In this document: positions 16,160 through 25,293 of the stretch, piece by piece
How positions within the stretch are numbered: position 1 is the first letter of the stretch
Layout of the letters: each line of letters begins with the position of its first letter
NCBI GenBank assembly: GCA_934278995.1
Contig: CAKQWM010000001.1
Location: forward strand, 124,001 to 188,000
Origin: an uncultured Clostridia bacterium
GTDB lineage: Bacteria > Bacillota > Clostridia > Christensenellales > Borkfalkiaceae
Direction of reading: 5' to 3'
DNA: 64,000 nucleotides
Notes under the pieces: model-generated
Told to the model about the DNA's origin: nothing
What the model saw: only the letters and a program-made list of their open reading frames with translations
Database searches by the model: none
Made by a program: the position numbers and the translations under genes

Positions 16160-18004
16160 ATGTTCAAAAAAAGCAAAATCGTTTTACTCATAGCGCTTAT
16201 TTTATCTTGCGTTATGCTGGTTGCCTGCGGAGGAAACGACGATTCTTCGACGGGATCCGGCGGCGACGCTCCTTACGACGGACCTTGCGCAATAAAACTT
16301 ACGGCGATAGGACAGACCACGATAAACGCAGGTAAAACCGTACAACTTCGCGCGTCGGTTACAGGTACGACGAATAAAGACGTAACCTTTACGTCAAGCG
16401 ACGATACCGTAGCCACCGTATCAGATAAAGGTCTGGTTACAGGTATCAAAAAAGGCGAAGCGGTAATTACCTGCTCGTTAAACGAAGATCCTCGTTGCAA
16501 AAAAACGATTAAAGTTACGATAGAAGAGGCTGTCAAACCCACATCGATTACTATCGAAGGAAACGACAGCGCCGTGCAATGGACGAAGGAAACGCTTCAA
16601 CTTAAAGTGATAGTAACGCCCGACAACGCTTCGGCGCTCGTTACGTGGGAAAGTTCGGACAACAAAATAGCAACCGTGTCCGAGACGGGGCTTGTAACAT
16701 TCATCGCTAACGGAGAAGTTACTCTGACTGCCACGTCGAATGAAGATTCTTCCGTAAAAGACAGCGTAACATACACGGTAAAAACCGGCTTTTTCCGTAG
16801 CGATATGGGTTCACCGTATTGGGATATAACGAATCAGTGCGCCGACGAAAATCCACAAGTCAAACTAACTTTAAAATCGGATCAGGCAGGGTATCATTCA
16901 TGTTATCTTGCAAACGTTCTCGCTACAAGGTACTACGTCGAAGGATACTTTAAACTCGACGAACAAATCAGCGCGTGGGTTTGGCAGGGCTTCGGCTTCG
17001 GCAGCGGTTTAAGCGAAACTTCCACACGGTATTTCATTTTCAGCCCCCGCGTTGACGGGCAAGGTAATACTTTCAATAAATTTATCGTCAAGGATCTTCC
17101 CAACGAAACATGGGGACCTATTACCACGCGTTCTCAGACATGGGGTGAAAACGGACTCGATCAGATTAATTATCTTACGGCTCCCGTAAAAGTCGCGCTT
17201 CTTCGGGACAATAACGTTTACTACTATCTGATCAACGATAAACTTATGTACGTGGACAAGACTACGTTATACGACGGGATTCCCACCATGCCCATAATGG
17301 TCGCCATCGACGAATCGGTTACCGTTACAGATTATGTTTGTATAACAGACGCCGCCGCCATCGACGCCAAACTTAATTCGGAAGAATACAAAAAAACTTT
17401 CTACGCTTCGAACGCCGATATAGTCGAATACGAAAGCAACGAAAAGTTCGTGTTTAAATCCAACAACGTTTTAAGTAAGGATAACAAGGTTAAGTCGTTG
17501 GGCGACGCGGCAATGCTTATGGGAGATTTCGAAGTGGAATTCGACGTTTCAGATATCTCCGTAAACAAAGGAAAAACGGACTGCATAACCGGTATTACGG
17601 TTAACCTGTCCCGCTACGAAAGCGCGGATACTGTCGAAACGTTTATTCTCGGTAAATCGATACAGTCGCCAGATATTAACGGCTTTGTCGGCGGGTTATA
17701 CAGCTGGGCTTATCCGAAGTCTATGGAAGATTCCACCGGATGGTATTCGTGGATAGAAAGTTCGGCGAAAGTCGCGGACGATAACGCCGCCAAACATCAC
17801 GTTAAAGTAACGCGTACGATAGTTGATAACGTTTCTTACTTCAAAATGTACGTTGACGGAGTCGAAGTAAAATTCGAGAAAGCAAACAACAAGTGGACCG
17901 ACAATACCAACAAATATACGGGCGCGTACATTTTGTGGGTTGGCGGAGAATACGCTTCAGCCGAAGTAACTAACTTCGTTATAAGATCAAATATTGATAA
18001 ATAA
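16160..18004 (+). CDS. Ig-like (BIG2) lipoprotein of unknown function, paralogue 1
   Basis: A 614-residue lipoprotein with lipobox LVAC and a GGAGG site before its ATG. It has two tandem bacterial Ig-like (BIG2) domains at about 38-125 and 128-213, each with the TWESSDNKIATVSETGLVTxIxxGE type core. Two further roughly 190-residue segments rich in beta strands and aromatic residues follow. They look like concanavalin/laminin-G type glycan-binding folds but were not identified. It is encoded with the sugar importer and glycosidases, so glycan capture at the cell surface is a reasonable inference. The next gene is a divergent paralogue. Confidence 0.75.
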   Translation: MFKKSKIVLLIALILSCVMLVACGGNDDSSTGSGGDAPYDGPCAIKLTAIGQTTINAGKTVQLRASVTGTTNKDVTFTSSDDTVATVSDKGLVTGIKKGEAVITCSLNEDPRCKKTIKVTIEEAVKPTSITIEGNDSAVQWTKETLQLKVIVTPDNASALVTWESSDNKIATVSETGLVTFIANGEVTLTATSNEDSSVKDSVTYTVKTGFFRSDMGSPYWDITNQCADENPQVKLTLKSDQAGYHSCYLANVLATRYYVEGYFKLDEQISAWVWQGFGFGSGLSETSTRYFIFSPRVDGQGNTFNKFIVKDLPNETWGPITTRSQTWGENGLDQINYLTAPVKVALLRDNNVYYYLINDKLMYVDKTTLYDGIPTMPIMVAIDESVTVTDYVCITDAAAIDAKLNSEEYKKTFYASNADIVEYESNEKFVFKSNNVLSKDNKVKSLGDAAMLMGDFEVEFDVSDISVNKGKTDCITGITVNLSRYESADTVETFILGKSIQSPDINGFVGGLYSWAYPKSMEDSTGWYSWIESSAKVADDNAAKHHVKVTRTIVDNVSYFKMYVDGVEVKFEKANNKWTDNTNKYTGAYILWVGGEYASAEVTNFVIRSNIDK

Positions 18005-18038
18005 TTCGGATAATCCGAAAAATATAAAGGAGAGGAAA

Positions 18039-19808
18039 ATGAAAAAAATCACTCTGTTGTTAGGTTTTGTCATGGCTATATGCATCATGGCTTTCGTGGG
18101 CTGTCAAGGCTTCTGTAGCAACCACGTTGACTCGGACAAAGACGGCAAATGCGACAACTGCGGTAAAGCGATAATAACCTATTCGGTTGAAATCTCTACC
18201 GAAGATTTAGTCGTTTACGAAGGCGGAACATTGAAACTTTCGGCAAATAAAACGCCCGCCGAAGCGGTTATTACATGGGCGAGCGGGAACGAAAAAATCG
18301 CTACCGTAGCGCAAGACGGCACGGTTACGGGCATCAAAGCAGGCGAGGCCACGATAACCGCTACCGTAAAAAAAGGAGTCTCCTCCGAAGTTACGGTTAC
18401 GGTAAAAGCCCCCGAGGTTTCAATCGAAGCGCTCGAAACAAACTATCTTTACGTAACGCAAACGATGCAACTTAAAGCAAAAGTTCTACCCCAAGGCGCT
18501 CACTACACGTGGGAAAGCAGTAACGAAGAAATTGCCACCGTGTCCGAAACGGGACTTCTTACCGCTATAAAAGCGGGCGAAGTTACTTTAACCGTCGCGT
18601 TGAACGAAACTTTAAAGGAAAGCGTTACCGTTACCGTAAGGGATACAGTAATAAACGCCGCCGTTAATGCGGAAAACTTTGATTTCAGCGGTATTTATAG
18701 GGAAGACGCGATAGTTAAATCCAACGGTGCGCAAAATTCTTACGCTGTATTCAACGGCGTCGCGGGCAAATATTACGTTGCGACCGCAACCGCAAAAGTC
18801 ACCGCTCCCGACGCAGGCGACACGTGGTCGAGGGTTGGCATATCTCACTTCAACGGCGCGAGTTCTTATTACGGCTTGCAACTTTCACCGGGGCCTGACT
18901 ATGGAGCGCGTAAGACGGTTACGATGATAATAACCGACGGTAACGTTCAATGGGGCGCGATAACCGACCGTTCTCAGGTATGGCATCAGCATCAGTTGGG
19001 CGCGATTAATTTTGACAGTGTTAAACTTACGGCGGTAAGACAGGGCAATAAGTATTACGCTTACGTTAACGACAAACTTTATTATTATGACGAAGGCATG
19101 GACGGATTCGACGATATCGACACTCTTCCCGTGTTGAACCTCGGAAGTTGCGTTGCCGAATATACCGCTATTTCCGCTACATACGGAGAAGACGCGGTAA
19201 ACGCTTTCCTTGCCACAGCCGATAAATCGGCATTCTACGCTTCTTTCGATAACCAGATCATCGAACAAGACGGTACGATTAAATTTATCAACGCAAACAA
19301 CACGAATCCTAAGGATCACGCGGTGAAAGCCATCGGCGCCATGGCTATGCTTGACGCAGGTGTCGAAGGAAAAGTGGAATTCGATCTTACAATCGACGGA
19401 TTCGGTTCGAGCGCAATGCCCGCTTTGGCGGTTACCATCAACCGTTACGATCAAGCGCCTGCGGAAGCACGCTCGCTGATTATTGCGCAAAACAAAGCCG
19501 GTTGGACGGGTTGGAATTCCAACGGGAACCTTAACGAAGGCATCGGTGACGGCGGCAGAACGTATTCTTTGAACGGCGAAGAAACAAGGCTTGAAGAAGG
19601 TAAAACCTATCACGTAGTCTTTACTCGTTTAATGTTCGCCGACGGACAGGATACGAAACTTCAAATCAAAGATGCGGAAGGTAACGTATTACTCGAATAC
19701 GCTCACGGCTGGCACGACGGATACAGCGGTCGCGTGGTAGTGAATTTCTTGAATCGTGACTTAAACTGCACTATTACAAATTTGTCGATTTCAAGTCAAC
19801 AAGCGTAA
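18039..19808 (+). CDS. Ig-like (BIG2) lipoprotein of unknown function, paralogue 2
   Basis: A 589-residue lipoprotein. The ATG at 18039 follows GGAGAGG; an in-frame upstream start overlaps the previous gene. Just after the lipidated region comes CSNHVDSDKDGKCDNCG, a short Cys/Asp motif seen in clostridial surface proteins and reminiscent of a calcium- or metal-binding knot. Two BIG2 domains occupy about 45-210. The C-terminal half parallels the preceding gene in order and motifs (RYYVEGYFK-like YYVATATAKV; VxITNLxISS at the end). It is probably a surface glycan-binding partner of that protein. Confidence 0.75.
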   Translation: MKKITLLLGFVMAICIMAFVGCQGFCSNHVDSDKDGKCDNCGKAIITYSVEISTEDLVVYEGGTLKLSANKTPAEAVITWASGNEKIATVAQDGTVTGIKAGEATITATVKKGVSSEVTVTVKAPEVSIEALETNYLYVTQTMQLKAKVLPQGAHYTWESSNEEIATVSETGLLTAIKAGEVTLTVALNETLKESVTVTVRDTVINAAVNAENFDFSGIYREDAIVKSNGAQNSYAVFNGVAGKYYVATATAKVTAPDAGDTWSRVGISHFNGASSYYGLQLSPGPDYGARKTVTMIITDGNVQWGAITDRSQVWHQHQLGAINFDSVKLTAVRQGNKYYAYVNDKLYYYDEGMDGFDDIDTLPVLNLGSCVAEYTAISATYGEDAVNAFLATADKSAFYASFDNQIIEQDGTIKFINANNTNPKDHAVKAIGAMAMLDAGVEGKVEFDLTIDGFGSSAMPALAVTINRYDQAPAEARSLIIAQNKAGWTGWNSNGNLNEGIGDGGRTYSLNGEETRLEEGKTYHVVFTRLMFADGQDTKLQIKDAEGNVLLEYAHGWHDGYSGRVVVNFLNRDLNCTITNLSISSQQA

Positions 19809-19831
19809 AAATTTAACCTGAAAGGGTAAAC

Positions 19832-19858
19832 TTCGGGGAGGTTTTACGCCTCCCCGAA
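19832..19858 (+). terminator. Strong intercistronic hairpin
   Basis: TTCGGGGAGG (19832-19841) pairs with CCTCCCCGAA (19849-19858) around a 7-base loop. No T-tract follows, so it may be a partial terminator or an mRNA-stabilising hairpin separating importer genes from the GH36 gene. Confidence 0.6.
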
Positions 19859-19882
19859 TAATCCTTTCGTACAAGGAATTAT

Positions 19883-22066
19883 ATGTCAATTGTATTTTTC
19901 AAAGACGATAAACTTTTTCATTTATCGAACGGCAACTTTTCGCTCTATTTAAAAATCCACGAAAAAGGCGTAATCACGAGTCCTTATTTCGGCAGATATT
20001 TGTCGGAAATCGATTGCGAAGAAACGGAAAAAATCAAACCCGACTGGTACTGCGCTTATTACGATCGCTCTTTAGACAAAGAGGCGAGGGACGAAACCTT
20101 ACATTTTAATTCTTCTTGTTTTTTGATGCCTACGGATAAGCGCGCGGACGCTCGGCAGAGTGTTTTGTCCATAGAAGGTTTTTCGGACGATAAAGTAGAT
20201 TTTCGCTATCAAAGCCACAGAATATACGACGGAAAGCCGACTTTTGAAAACATGCCCTACGTTCGGGATGACGGCACGGCGAAAACGTTGGAATTTACCA
20301 TGAAGGATAGTTGTAAACAACTATACCTTACCTTATCGCTTACCGTTTTTGAAAAATACGATTGCGTTTTAAGAAACACCGTTTTACACAATAAAAGCGA
20401 CCGCCCTTTGTTTATAAAAAGGGCGATGAGTCTGAGCGTCGATTTTCCGAGGGCGGATTTTGATTTTATTCACTTTCCCGGAGAATGGCTGTTTGAAAGG
20501 CAGTTCCGACGCGAAAATCTGACGGAAGGGACAAAGTCTGTCCGTTCGTCGTCGGGAAGAAGTTCGCATGAAGAAAATCCTTTTGTGATGCTGTGCGATA
20601 AAACCGCAACGGAAACGTACGGAGAAGTTTTCGCGTTTACTCACGTATATTCGGGTTCGTTTATGGCGGAAGCATCGGTTGCAAAGGCGGGGACCACCCG
20701 TCTGACGATGGGTATCGACGACAGATACTTTAAATTTGAAGTAAAACCGAACGAAAGTTTTACTTTTCCCGAAGGGCTGACGGCTTATTCGAGCGGCGGT
20801 TTTGAAAAAATAAGCATAGGAATGCATGACTTAATCAGAAACTGCGTCGTGCGCGAGCAAAACAAAAAAGCCCACAGGTCGATTCTTCTCAATTCATGGG
20901 AAGGATGCTATATGGACTTCGATACTCGAAAAATCACGCAACTGATACGTCGAGCCAAAAAGGTTGGGACGGAACTTCTCGTCCTTGACGACGGTTGGTT
21001 CGGACACCGTAACGACGATACGAAATCACTCGGCGACTGGTACGTCAACAAAAACAAAATAGATTTGAAAGCCGTTATCGACGAATGTCACGATTGCGGA
21101 ATGCTTTTCGGGCTTTGGATAGAGCCGGAAATGGGCAACGACGATTCGGAATTTTTGCAAAGGCACCCCGATTACGCCGCCGTAAACAGAAAAACCGACT
21201 ATTGGCTTTCACGCCATCAGTTAGTTCTGAATTTCGCCGACGACAAAATCGTTGACATCGTTTATGAAATGATATATAATATTTTATCGGAATACGACGT
21301 CGATTACGTAAAATGGGACAACAACCGATCGTATGAAGATTGCTTTTCGCCAACCCTTGACGCGCGTTGTCAGGACGAATTTCAACATCGTAGCGTCTTA
21401 GGGTATTACCGTCTTGCAAAAATGCTGACGGAAGCGTTTCCGAACGTTCATTTTCACGGTTGCGCTTCGGGCGGCGGAAGGTTTGATTTAGGTACTTTAT
21501 TCTATTTTTCGGATATATGGACGAGCGACGAAAACAATCCCGTACAAAGGTTGTTTATACAGTACGGTACGTCGTTTTTATATCCGCTGTCCGTTATGGG
21601 CGCGCACGTAAACGATTGCGCGGTCGCAAGTTATAAAACCAAGGCGGAAATAGCCCTTTTCGGTTCTTACGGTTTTGAGTTCGATCCCGAAAAACTTACC
21701 GAAAAAGACGTTCGGGAAATTCTCGCCGTCAATGAGATATATAAAAAATACCACGACGACGTTATATTGGAAGGTGATTTTTACAGACTCATATCGCCGT
21801 TCGATAAAGTCGCGTTTGCCGTAAACGCCGTTTCAAAAGACAAAAAGAAAGCGCTTTTTCTGCACGTGAACCTTTTAAAACGTTTAAGGGCGGCAAGATT
21901 TATAAAACTGAAAGGCTTAAACCCGAATTTGTGTTATTTAAACGATTTTGACAATAAATCGCACAAAGGCGAATATTACATGAACGTGGGAATCAATTTG
22001 TCAACCGATCTGAACGAATTCGATTCCATCCTTATTACGCTGGAAGCGCAAAATGAAACTTTCTGA
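19883..22066 (+). CDS. GH36 alpha-galactosidase
   Basis: A 727-residue cytoplasmic enzyme with full GH36 architecture: an N-terminal beta-sandwich, a central barrel and a C-terminal beta domain. Active-site landmarks are LVLDDGWFG, GLWIEPEM, the nucleophile region YVKWDNNR (Asp near 478), CASGGGRFD and the acid/base region DIWTSDEN (Asp near 549). It lacks a signal peptide, so it acts on imported alpha-galactosides such as raffinose-family sugars or galactomannan fragments. It overlaps the next glycosidase gene by 14 bp. AAGGA precedes its ATG. Confidence 0.93.
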   Translation: MSIVFFKDDKLFHLSNGNFSLYLKIHEKGVITSPYFGRYLSEIDCEETEKIKPDWYCAYYDRSLDKEARDETLHFNSSCFLMPTDKRADARQSVLSIEGFSDDKVDFRYQSHRIYDGKPTFENMPYVRDDGTAKTLEFTMKDSCKQLYLTLSLTVFEKYDCVLRNTVLHNKSDRPLFIKRAMSLSVDFPRADFDFIHFPGEWLFERQFRRENLTEGTKSVRSSSGRSSHEENPFVMLCDKTATETYGEVFAFTHVYSGSFMAEASVAKAGTTRLTMGIDDRYFKFEVKPNESFTFPEGLTAYSSGGFEKISIGMHDLIRNCVVREQNKKAHRSILLNSWEGCYMDFDTRKITQLIRRAKKVGTELLVLDDGWFGHRNDDTKSLGDWYVNKNKIDLKAVIDECHDCGMLFGLWIEPEMGNDDSEFLQRHPDYAAVNRKTDYWLSRHQLVLNFADDKIVDIVYEMIYNILSEYDVDYVKWDNNRSYEDCFSPTLDARCQDEFQHRSVLGYYRLAKMLTEAFPNVHFHGCASGGGRFDLGTLFYFSDIWTSDENNPVQRLFIQYGTSFLYPLSVMGAHVNDCAVASYKTKAEIALFGSYGFEFDPEKLTEKDVREILAVNEIYKKYHDDVILEGDFYRLISPFDKVAFAVNAVSKDKKKALFLHVNLLKRLRAARFIKLKGLNPNLCYLNDFDNKSHKGEYYMNVGINLSTDLNEFDSILITLEAQNETF

Positions 22067-22937
22067 TATCAACATAAGAGATCCGTTTATTTTTGCCGAT
22101 AAAAAGAATAAAACCTATTATATGTACGCGTCGTCGTCCGCTCCTCTGAAAAAGGGCTTTTGCGTTTATACTTCGAAAGATCTAATTTTGTGGCAAGGTC
22201 CCGAAGCCGTTTTTGAGGCTCCCGACGATTTTTGGGCAACCGACGATTTTTGGGCGCCAGAGGTACACGAGTATAACGGAAGATACTATCTTTTCGGGAC
22301 TTTTTCGGCAAAAGACAAAACCCGTAATTCGCAAATACTTGTTTCCGACTCTCTTAAAGGTCCGTTTAAGCTACACAGCGGGTATATCGCTCCCGAAAAC
22401 TGGTTTGCGCTCGACGCAACCTTGTACGTGGACGAAAACAAAACGCCGTACGCGATTTTTTCGCACGAATGGGTGCAATGCGCCGACGGCGAAGTTTGCG
22501 CCGTAAAACTCAGCGACGACCTGAAAAAACCTGCGGGCAAAATTAAAAAGTTGTTTTCCGCAAGTCAGACGGGCTGGGCGAAATCTCCCGAATGGAATCC
22601 TAAAACCACACCGATTTACGTAGTTGACGCCCCGTTCGTTTTTAAAAGCGGCGGCAGGGAAGTCCTGCTCTGGTCAACCTGGGCGGACAAAAAAGAAGAC
22701 GGTTACGCCGTCGGAGCGGCTTATCCTCAAAGCGGAGACGTTTTATGCGGAAACTACGCGCATAAACAATTAAAGTTACCTAATACCGACAGCGGACATC
22801 CTATGGTTTTTGAAGATTTTTCAGGTAAAACGAGAATTTGTTTTCACGAAAAAAATTCCGAATGTAAAAAGGAACGCTGCGCGATTTATTATTTAAAAAT
22901 CGATAAAGGAGAATTGTTTGTTTATGAAAACGATTAA
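22053..22937 (+). CDS. Cytoplasmic GH43-family glycosidase
   Basis: A 294-residue GH43-like enzyme without a signal peptide. The catalytic pattern is Asp near residue 10 (NIRDPFIF), WFALDATLYVDE for the middle Asp, and the acidic residue of the IFSHEW segment. A perfect six-codon tandem duplication encodes DDFWAT-DDFWAP just before the conserved WAPEVH strand. It is translationally coupled to the GH36 gene and probably trims imported oligosaccharides; exact specificity (xylosidase, arabinofuranosidase or galactosidase) is not assignable. Confidence 0.82.
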   Translation: MKLSDINIRDPFIFADKKNKTYYMYASSSAPLKKGFCVYTSKDLILWQGPEAVFEAPDDFWATDDFWAPEVHEYNGRYYLFGTFSAKDKTRNSQILVSDSLKGPFKLHSGYIAPENWFALDATLYVDENKTPYAIFSHEWVQCADGEVCAVKLSDDLKKPAGKIKKLFSASQTGWAKSPEWNPKTTPIYVVDAPFVFKSGGREVLLWSTWADKKEDGYAVGAAYPQSGDVLCGNYAHKQLKLPNTDSGHPMVFEDFSGKTRICFHEKNSECKKERCAIYYLKIDKGELFVYEND

Positions 22938-23859
22938 AAAGTTTTTAAGCATTTTTATTTGCCTTGCGCTTATGCTCGGTTTTGTTTTTTCGGGCTGCGC
23001 GCCCAAAGAAGATAGTTCTTCGGGTGGCGGTGACAACGGCAAAGAATATTCAAACGAAGTCCAGGTCGTGGTTCTTTTAGGACAAAGCAACGCCGAAGGG
23101 CATACGTTTTCGGAATATCTTGAAAAAACCGTAGGCGAGGCTAAAACCGCCGAATATCGGGAAGGATACGAAAATGTAAAAATATCCTATAATTGTTCTT
23201 TCACAAACAACAACGAAGGTACTTACGACCGGGTAATGCTCGGGCAAGGCGGAAACGAAAGCAAATTCGGACCGGAAATCGGTATTGCCGAAAAAATAAG
23301 CGCGCTTGATCCCGTAAAACCCGTTTACATCATAAAGTTTGCCTACGGCGGTACCACGCTTGCCGGCAGATGGCGTTCTCCGTCGAGTAAAAATACGGGG
23401 AATCTTTACACGTCGGGGCTTGAGTTTATATTATATCAATGTAGAATACTCGAAGAGAGGGATCTTTATCCCGTTATAAAAGCCATTTGCTGGATGCAGG
23501 GAGAAAGCGACGCTTCGGGTAACTCCTATAACTCGTATAAAAAACTTGAAGAAAACTTCGTCAACGACCTGAGAAAAGATCTTGCGTTTTATAAAGATCC
23601 TTCTTCTGAAATAGGTTTTATAGACGCCGGTATATCCGATTGCCATGCGTGGACTAATTATAAAATCGTAAACCAGGCGAAAAAAGAACTTGCAGAAAGC
23701 AGCAACTCGCACGTTTATATCGATACCATAGCGGAAAATCTTAAATATAACGGAGAGCCTGCAGGCTCGCCCGATAGTTATCATTACGATTCGGATTCCA
23801 TGATAAAATTAGGGCATTTATTCGGGGACTTATTAATCGCAAACTTTTTGGAAGTATAG
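22924..23859 (+). CDS. SASA-type carbohydrate acetylesterase lipoprotein
   Basis: A 311-residue lipoprotein with lipobox FSGC (Cys25) and an SGNH-like sialate-O-acetylesterase (SASA) domain. The catalytic serine is in LLGQSNAEGH (Ser55), followed by CWMQGESD and the C-terminal DSYHYD Asp/His pair. It likely removes acetyl groups from plant polysaccharides outside the cell. The start is ambiguous: TTG at 22918 is closest to the AAAGGAG site, while ATG at 22924 gives a normal lipoprotein signal. It is the last gene of the glycan locus. Confidence 0.8.
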   Translation: MKTIKKFLSIFICLALMLGFVFSGCAPKEDSSSGGGDNGKEYSNEVQVVVLLGQSNAEGHTFSEYLEKTVGEAKTAEYREGYENVKISYNCSFTNNNEGTYDRVMLGQGGNESKFGPEIGIAEKISALDPVKPVYIIKFAYGGTTLAGRWRSPSSKNTGNLYTSGLEFILYQCRILEERDLYPVIKAICWMQGESDASGNSYNSYKKLEENFVNDLRKDLAFYKDPSSEIGFIDAGISDCHAWTNYKIVNQAKKELAESSNSHVYIDTIAENLKYNGEPAGSPDSYHYDSDSMIKLGHLFGDLLIANFLEV

Positions 23860-23881
23860 TTTTTCGTAATTTCCTCCTTTT

Positions 23882-23912
23882 AAACCGCCCTTGCGTAAAG
23901 CAAGGGCGGTTT
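23882..23912 (+). terminator. Terminator of the glycan-use operon
   Basis: AAACCGCCCTTG (23882-23893) and CAAGGGCGGTTT (23901-23912) form a perfect 12-bp stem with a 7-base loop just after the esterase gene. Confidence 0.85.
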
Positions 23913-23929
23913 CGTATAAAACGGGCGTT

Positions 23930-23952
23930 AATCGGCTTATAGCCTTATTTTT
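23930..23952 (+). repeat. Dispersed element, variant copy
   Basis: ATCGGCTTATAGCCTTATTTTT is a one-mismatch relative of CGGGCTTATAG (TCGGCTTATAG) placed between two terminators. Confidence 0.6.
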
Positions 23953-23956
23953 ATAT

Positions 23957-23996
23957 AAAATTACCCCTTTCGGCTTTTGCCGAAAGGGGTAATTTT
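23957..23996. terminator. Bidirectional terminator between convergent genes
   Basis: An 18-bp perfect stem with arms 23957-23974 and 23979-23996 and a TTTT loop. Runs of A and T at the ends allow it to work on both strands. It overlaps the stop codon of the minus-strand membrane protein. Confidence 0.88.
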
Positions 23997-25293
23997 AAAA
24001 CTGGTCGTTATAATGTTTTTTAAGATATCTGTTGTTAGTTACGACCATTTGTTTACATACCGCAAGCGTAGGCTTGATCTGATTTTTCAAAAAGTCGTAC
24101 AAAGCGGCGGAAAGTTCTTCAGCCGACGTTTCTTTATACTTAACGTCGTTAAGCGCGTCAATCGCGACGGTGAGTTTTTCTACGGCAAGATTCGTGTTTA
24201 CGCCGACGTTCGACTCCAAAGCGTAAGATTTAAGCATGTTTGCCGTGCCGTTAACGTCAAGCCTTGTCGTTTTATAAAGAAGTCTTAACTGACTTAGTTT
24301 TTTCTTTTCCGACAGTTTTGCGTTGTTTAAAATATTGTCTATGGCGGAGGCTATGTTTAAAACGTTTGAAAGCCTTTCTATGGTAACGTCAAGACCGCCC
24401 GTGTAATTTTGTTTTCTGAAATAAATGAAATACACTATTAAAAGAACCGCCGCGATAACAGGCAGATAAATCAGTCTTAAAACCCCTCTGCCGTCGGGTT
24501 GTTCGGGTTCGACGTCGATATGGTTTTGCAAAACTTTGCCGTCTTTATAATATTTTACGGGGAGGGTAACGCTCGATACGACCTCGTTTGTATCTACGTT
24601 TTTAACGTACGCGGTGACCGTGAGCGAATGTGATTTTTCGGGATCGAGGCCGGCAGTCATTTCAAACGTTTCGTCTTCCGTAAACATATCTCCGTCAAAG
24701 GTCCAGTCAACCTGAAGTTTGTATTTCGGACTTATAGCCACGTCTTTTAAAAGCAACGTGAAGTAGTATCTTCCCGTCGATTGTGAGGTTACTTCGTATT
24801 CTACGGCTATTGAAACGTTTTGTTCGGAAAGGACGGGGACTTTATCGTCGGTCGCCGGTTCGGGATAGTACCTTTCGCCGTTTTTGTAATATTGTTCGGA
24901 AAGCGTCGCCGAAGATAAAGGGACTTTTTCGACTTCGGCGTTATCCGAAAACACACCGACGGTAAGTAAGAGCGTATGTATTTCTTTTTCGCTTGCGCTC
25001 GTTCGCGCCGAAAAACTGTGTCTTTCCGAAAAATCCGTAAGTTCGCCGTTAAACGACCATTGATACTCGAGATGGGTACCGGCATCGAGAGGTGTGTCGG
25101 CGATTTGGTTTGCAAAAAAATAATACTCGTGATATTTTTCACCGCTACCTTCGTCGGTTTGCTTAAATTCAAAAGATATTTCAAAGTTGTCCGCATTGAC
25201 GAACGGTTCGGCGTTAGCGTGAAAAGTTGAAACCGAAAGAAATAAAAAGGCAATAAAAACCGCCGTTACTATTATGCGCTTAGTGATTTTCAT
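23995..25293 (-). CDS. Membrane protein with two Ig-like/PKD-like repeats, function unknown
   Basis: A 432-residue exported protein. Its ATG at 25293 follows GGAGG; a longer frame exists upstream. It has a signal peptide (cut after HANA). Two tandem beta-sandwich units follow, each with the pattern YxFxLxxxxI...LxYxWxFxGxxxxF and ending in KYYKxG. A single membrane helix (about 305-325) precedes a 110-residue cytoplasmic helical tail. The start overlaps the MscS gene by 14 bp, so the two are co-translated. It may be a wall- or membrane-tension sensor working with the channel; I know of no named family. Confidence 0.7.
   Translation of the reverse strand: MKITKRIIVTAVFIAFLFLSVSTFHANAEPFVNADNFEISFEFKQTDEGSGEKYHEYYFFANQIADTPLDAGTHLEYQWSFNGELTDFSERHSFSARTSASEKEIHTLLLTVGVFSDNAEVEKVPLSSATLSEQYYKNGERYYPEPATDDKVPVLSEQNVSIAVEYEVTSQSTGRYYFTLLLKDVAISPKYKLQVDWTFDGDMFTEDETFEMTAGLDPEKSHSLTVTAYVKNVDTNEVVSSVTLPVKYYKDGKVLQNHIDVEPEQPDGRGVLRLIYLPVIAAVLLIVYFIYFRKQNYTGGLDVTIERLSNVLNIASAIDNILNNAKLSEKKKLSQLRLLYKTTRLDVNGTANMLKSYALESNVGVNTNLAVEKLTVAIDALNDVKYKETSAEELSAALYDFLKNQIKPTLAVCKQMVVTNNRYLKKHYNDQF

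Noticed and set aside
18885..19613. A 242-codon minus-strand frame opposite the second Ig-like lipoprotein
   Set aside because: It mirrors a well-supported plus-strand gene, its composition is Cys/Val/Arg-rich as expected for antisense frames here, and it lacks a start context.
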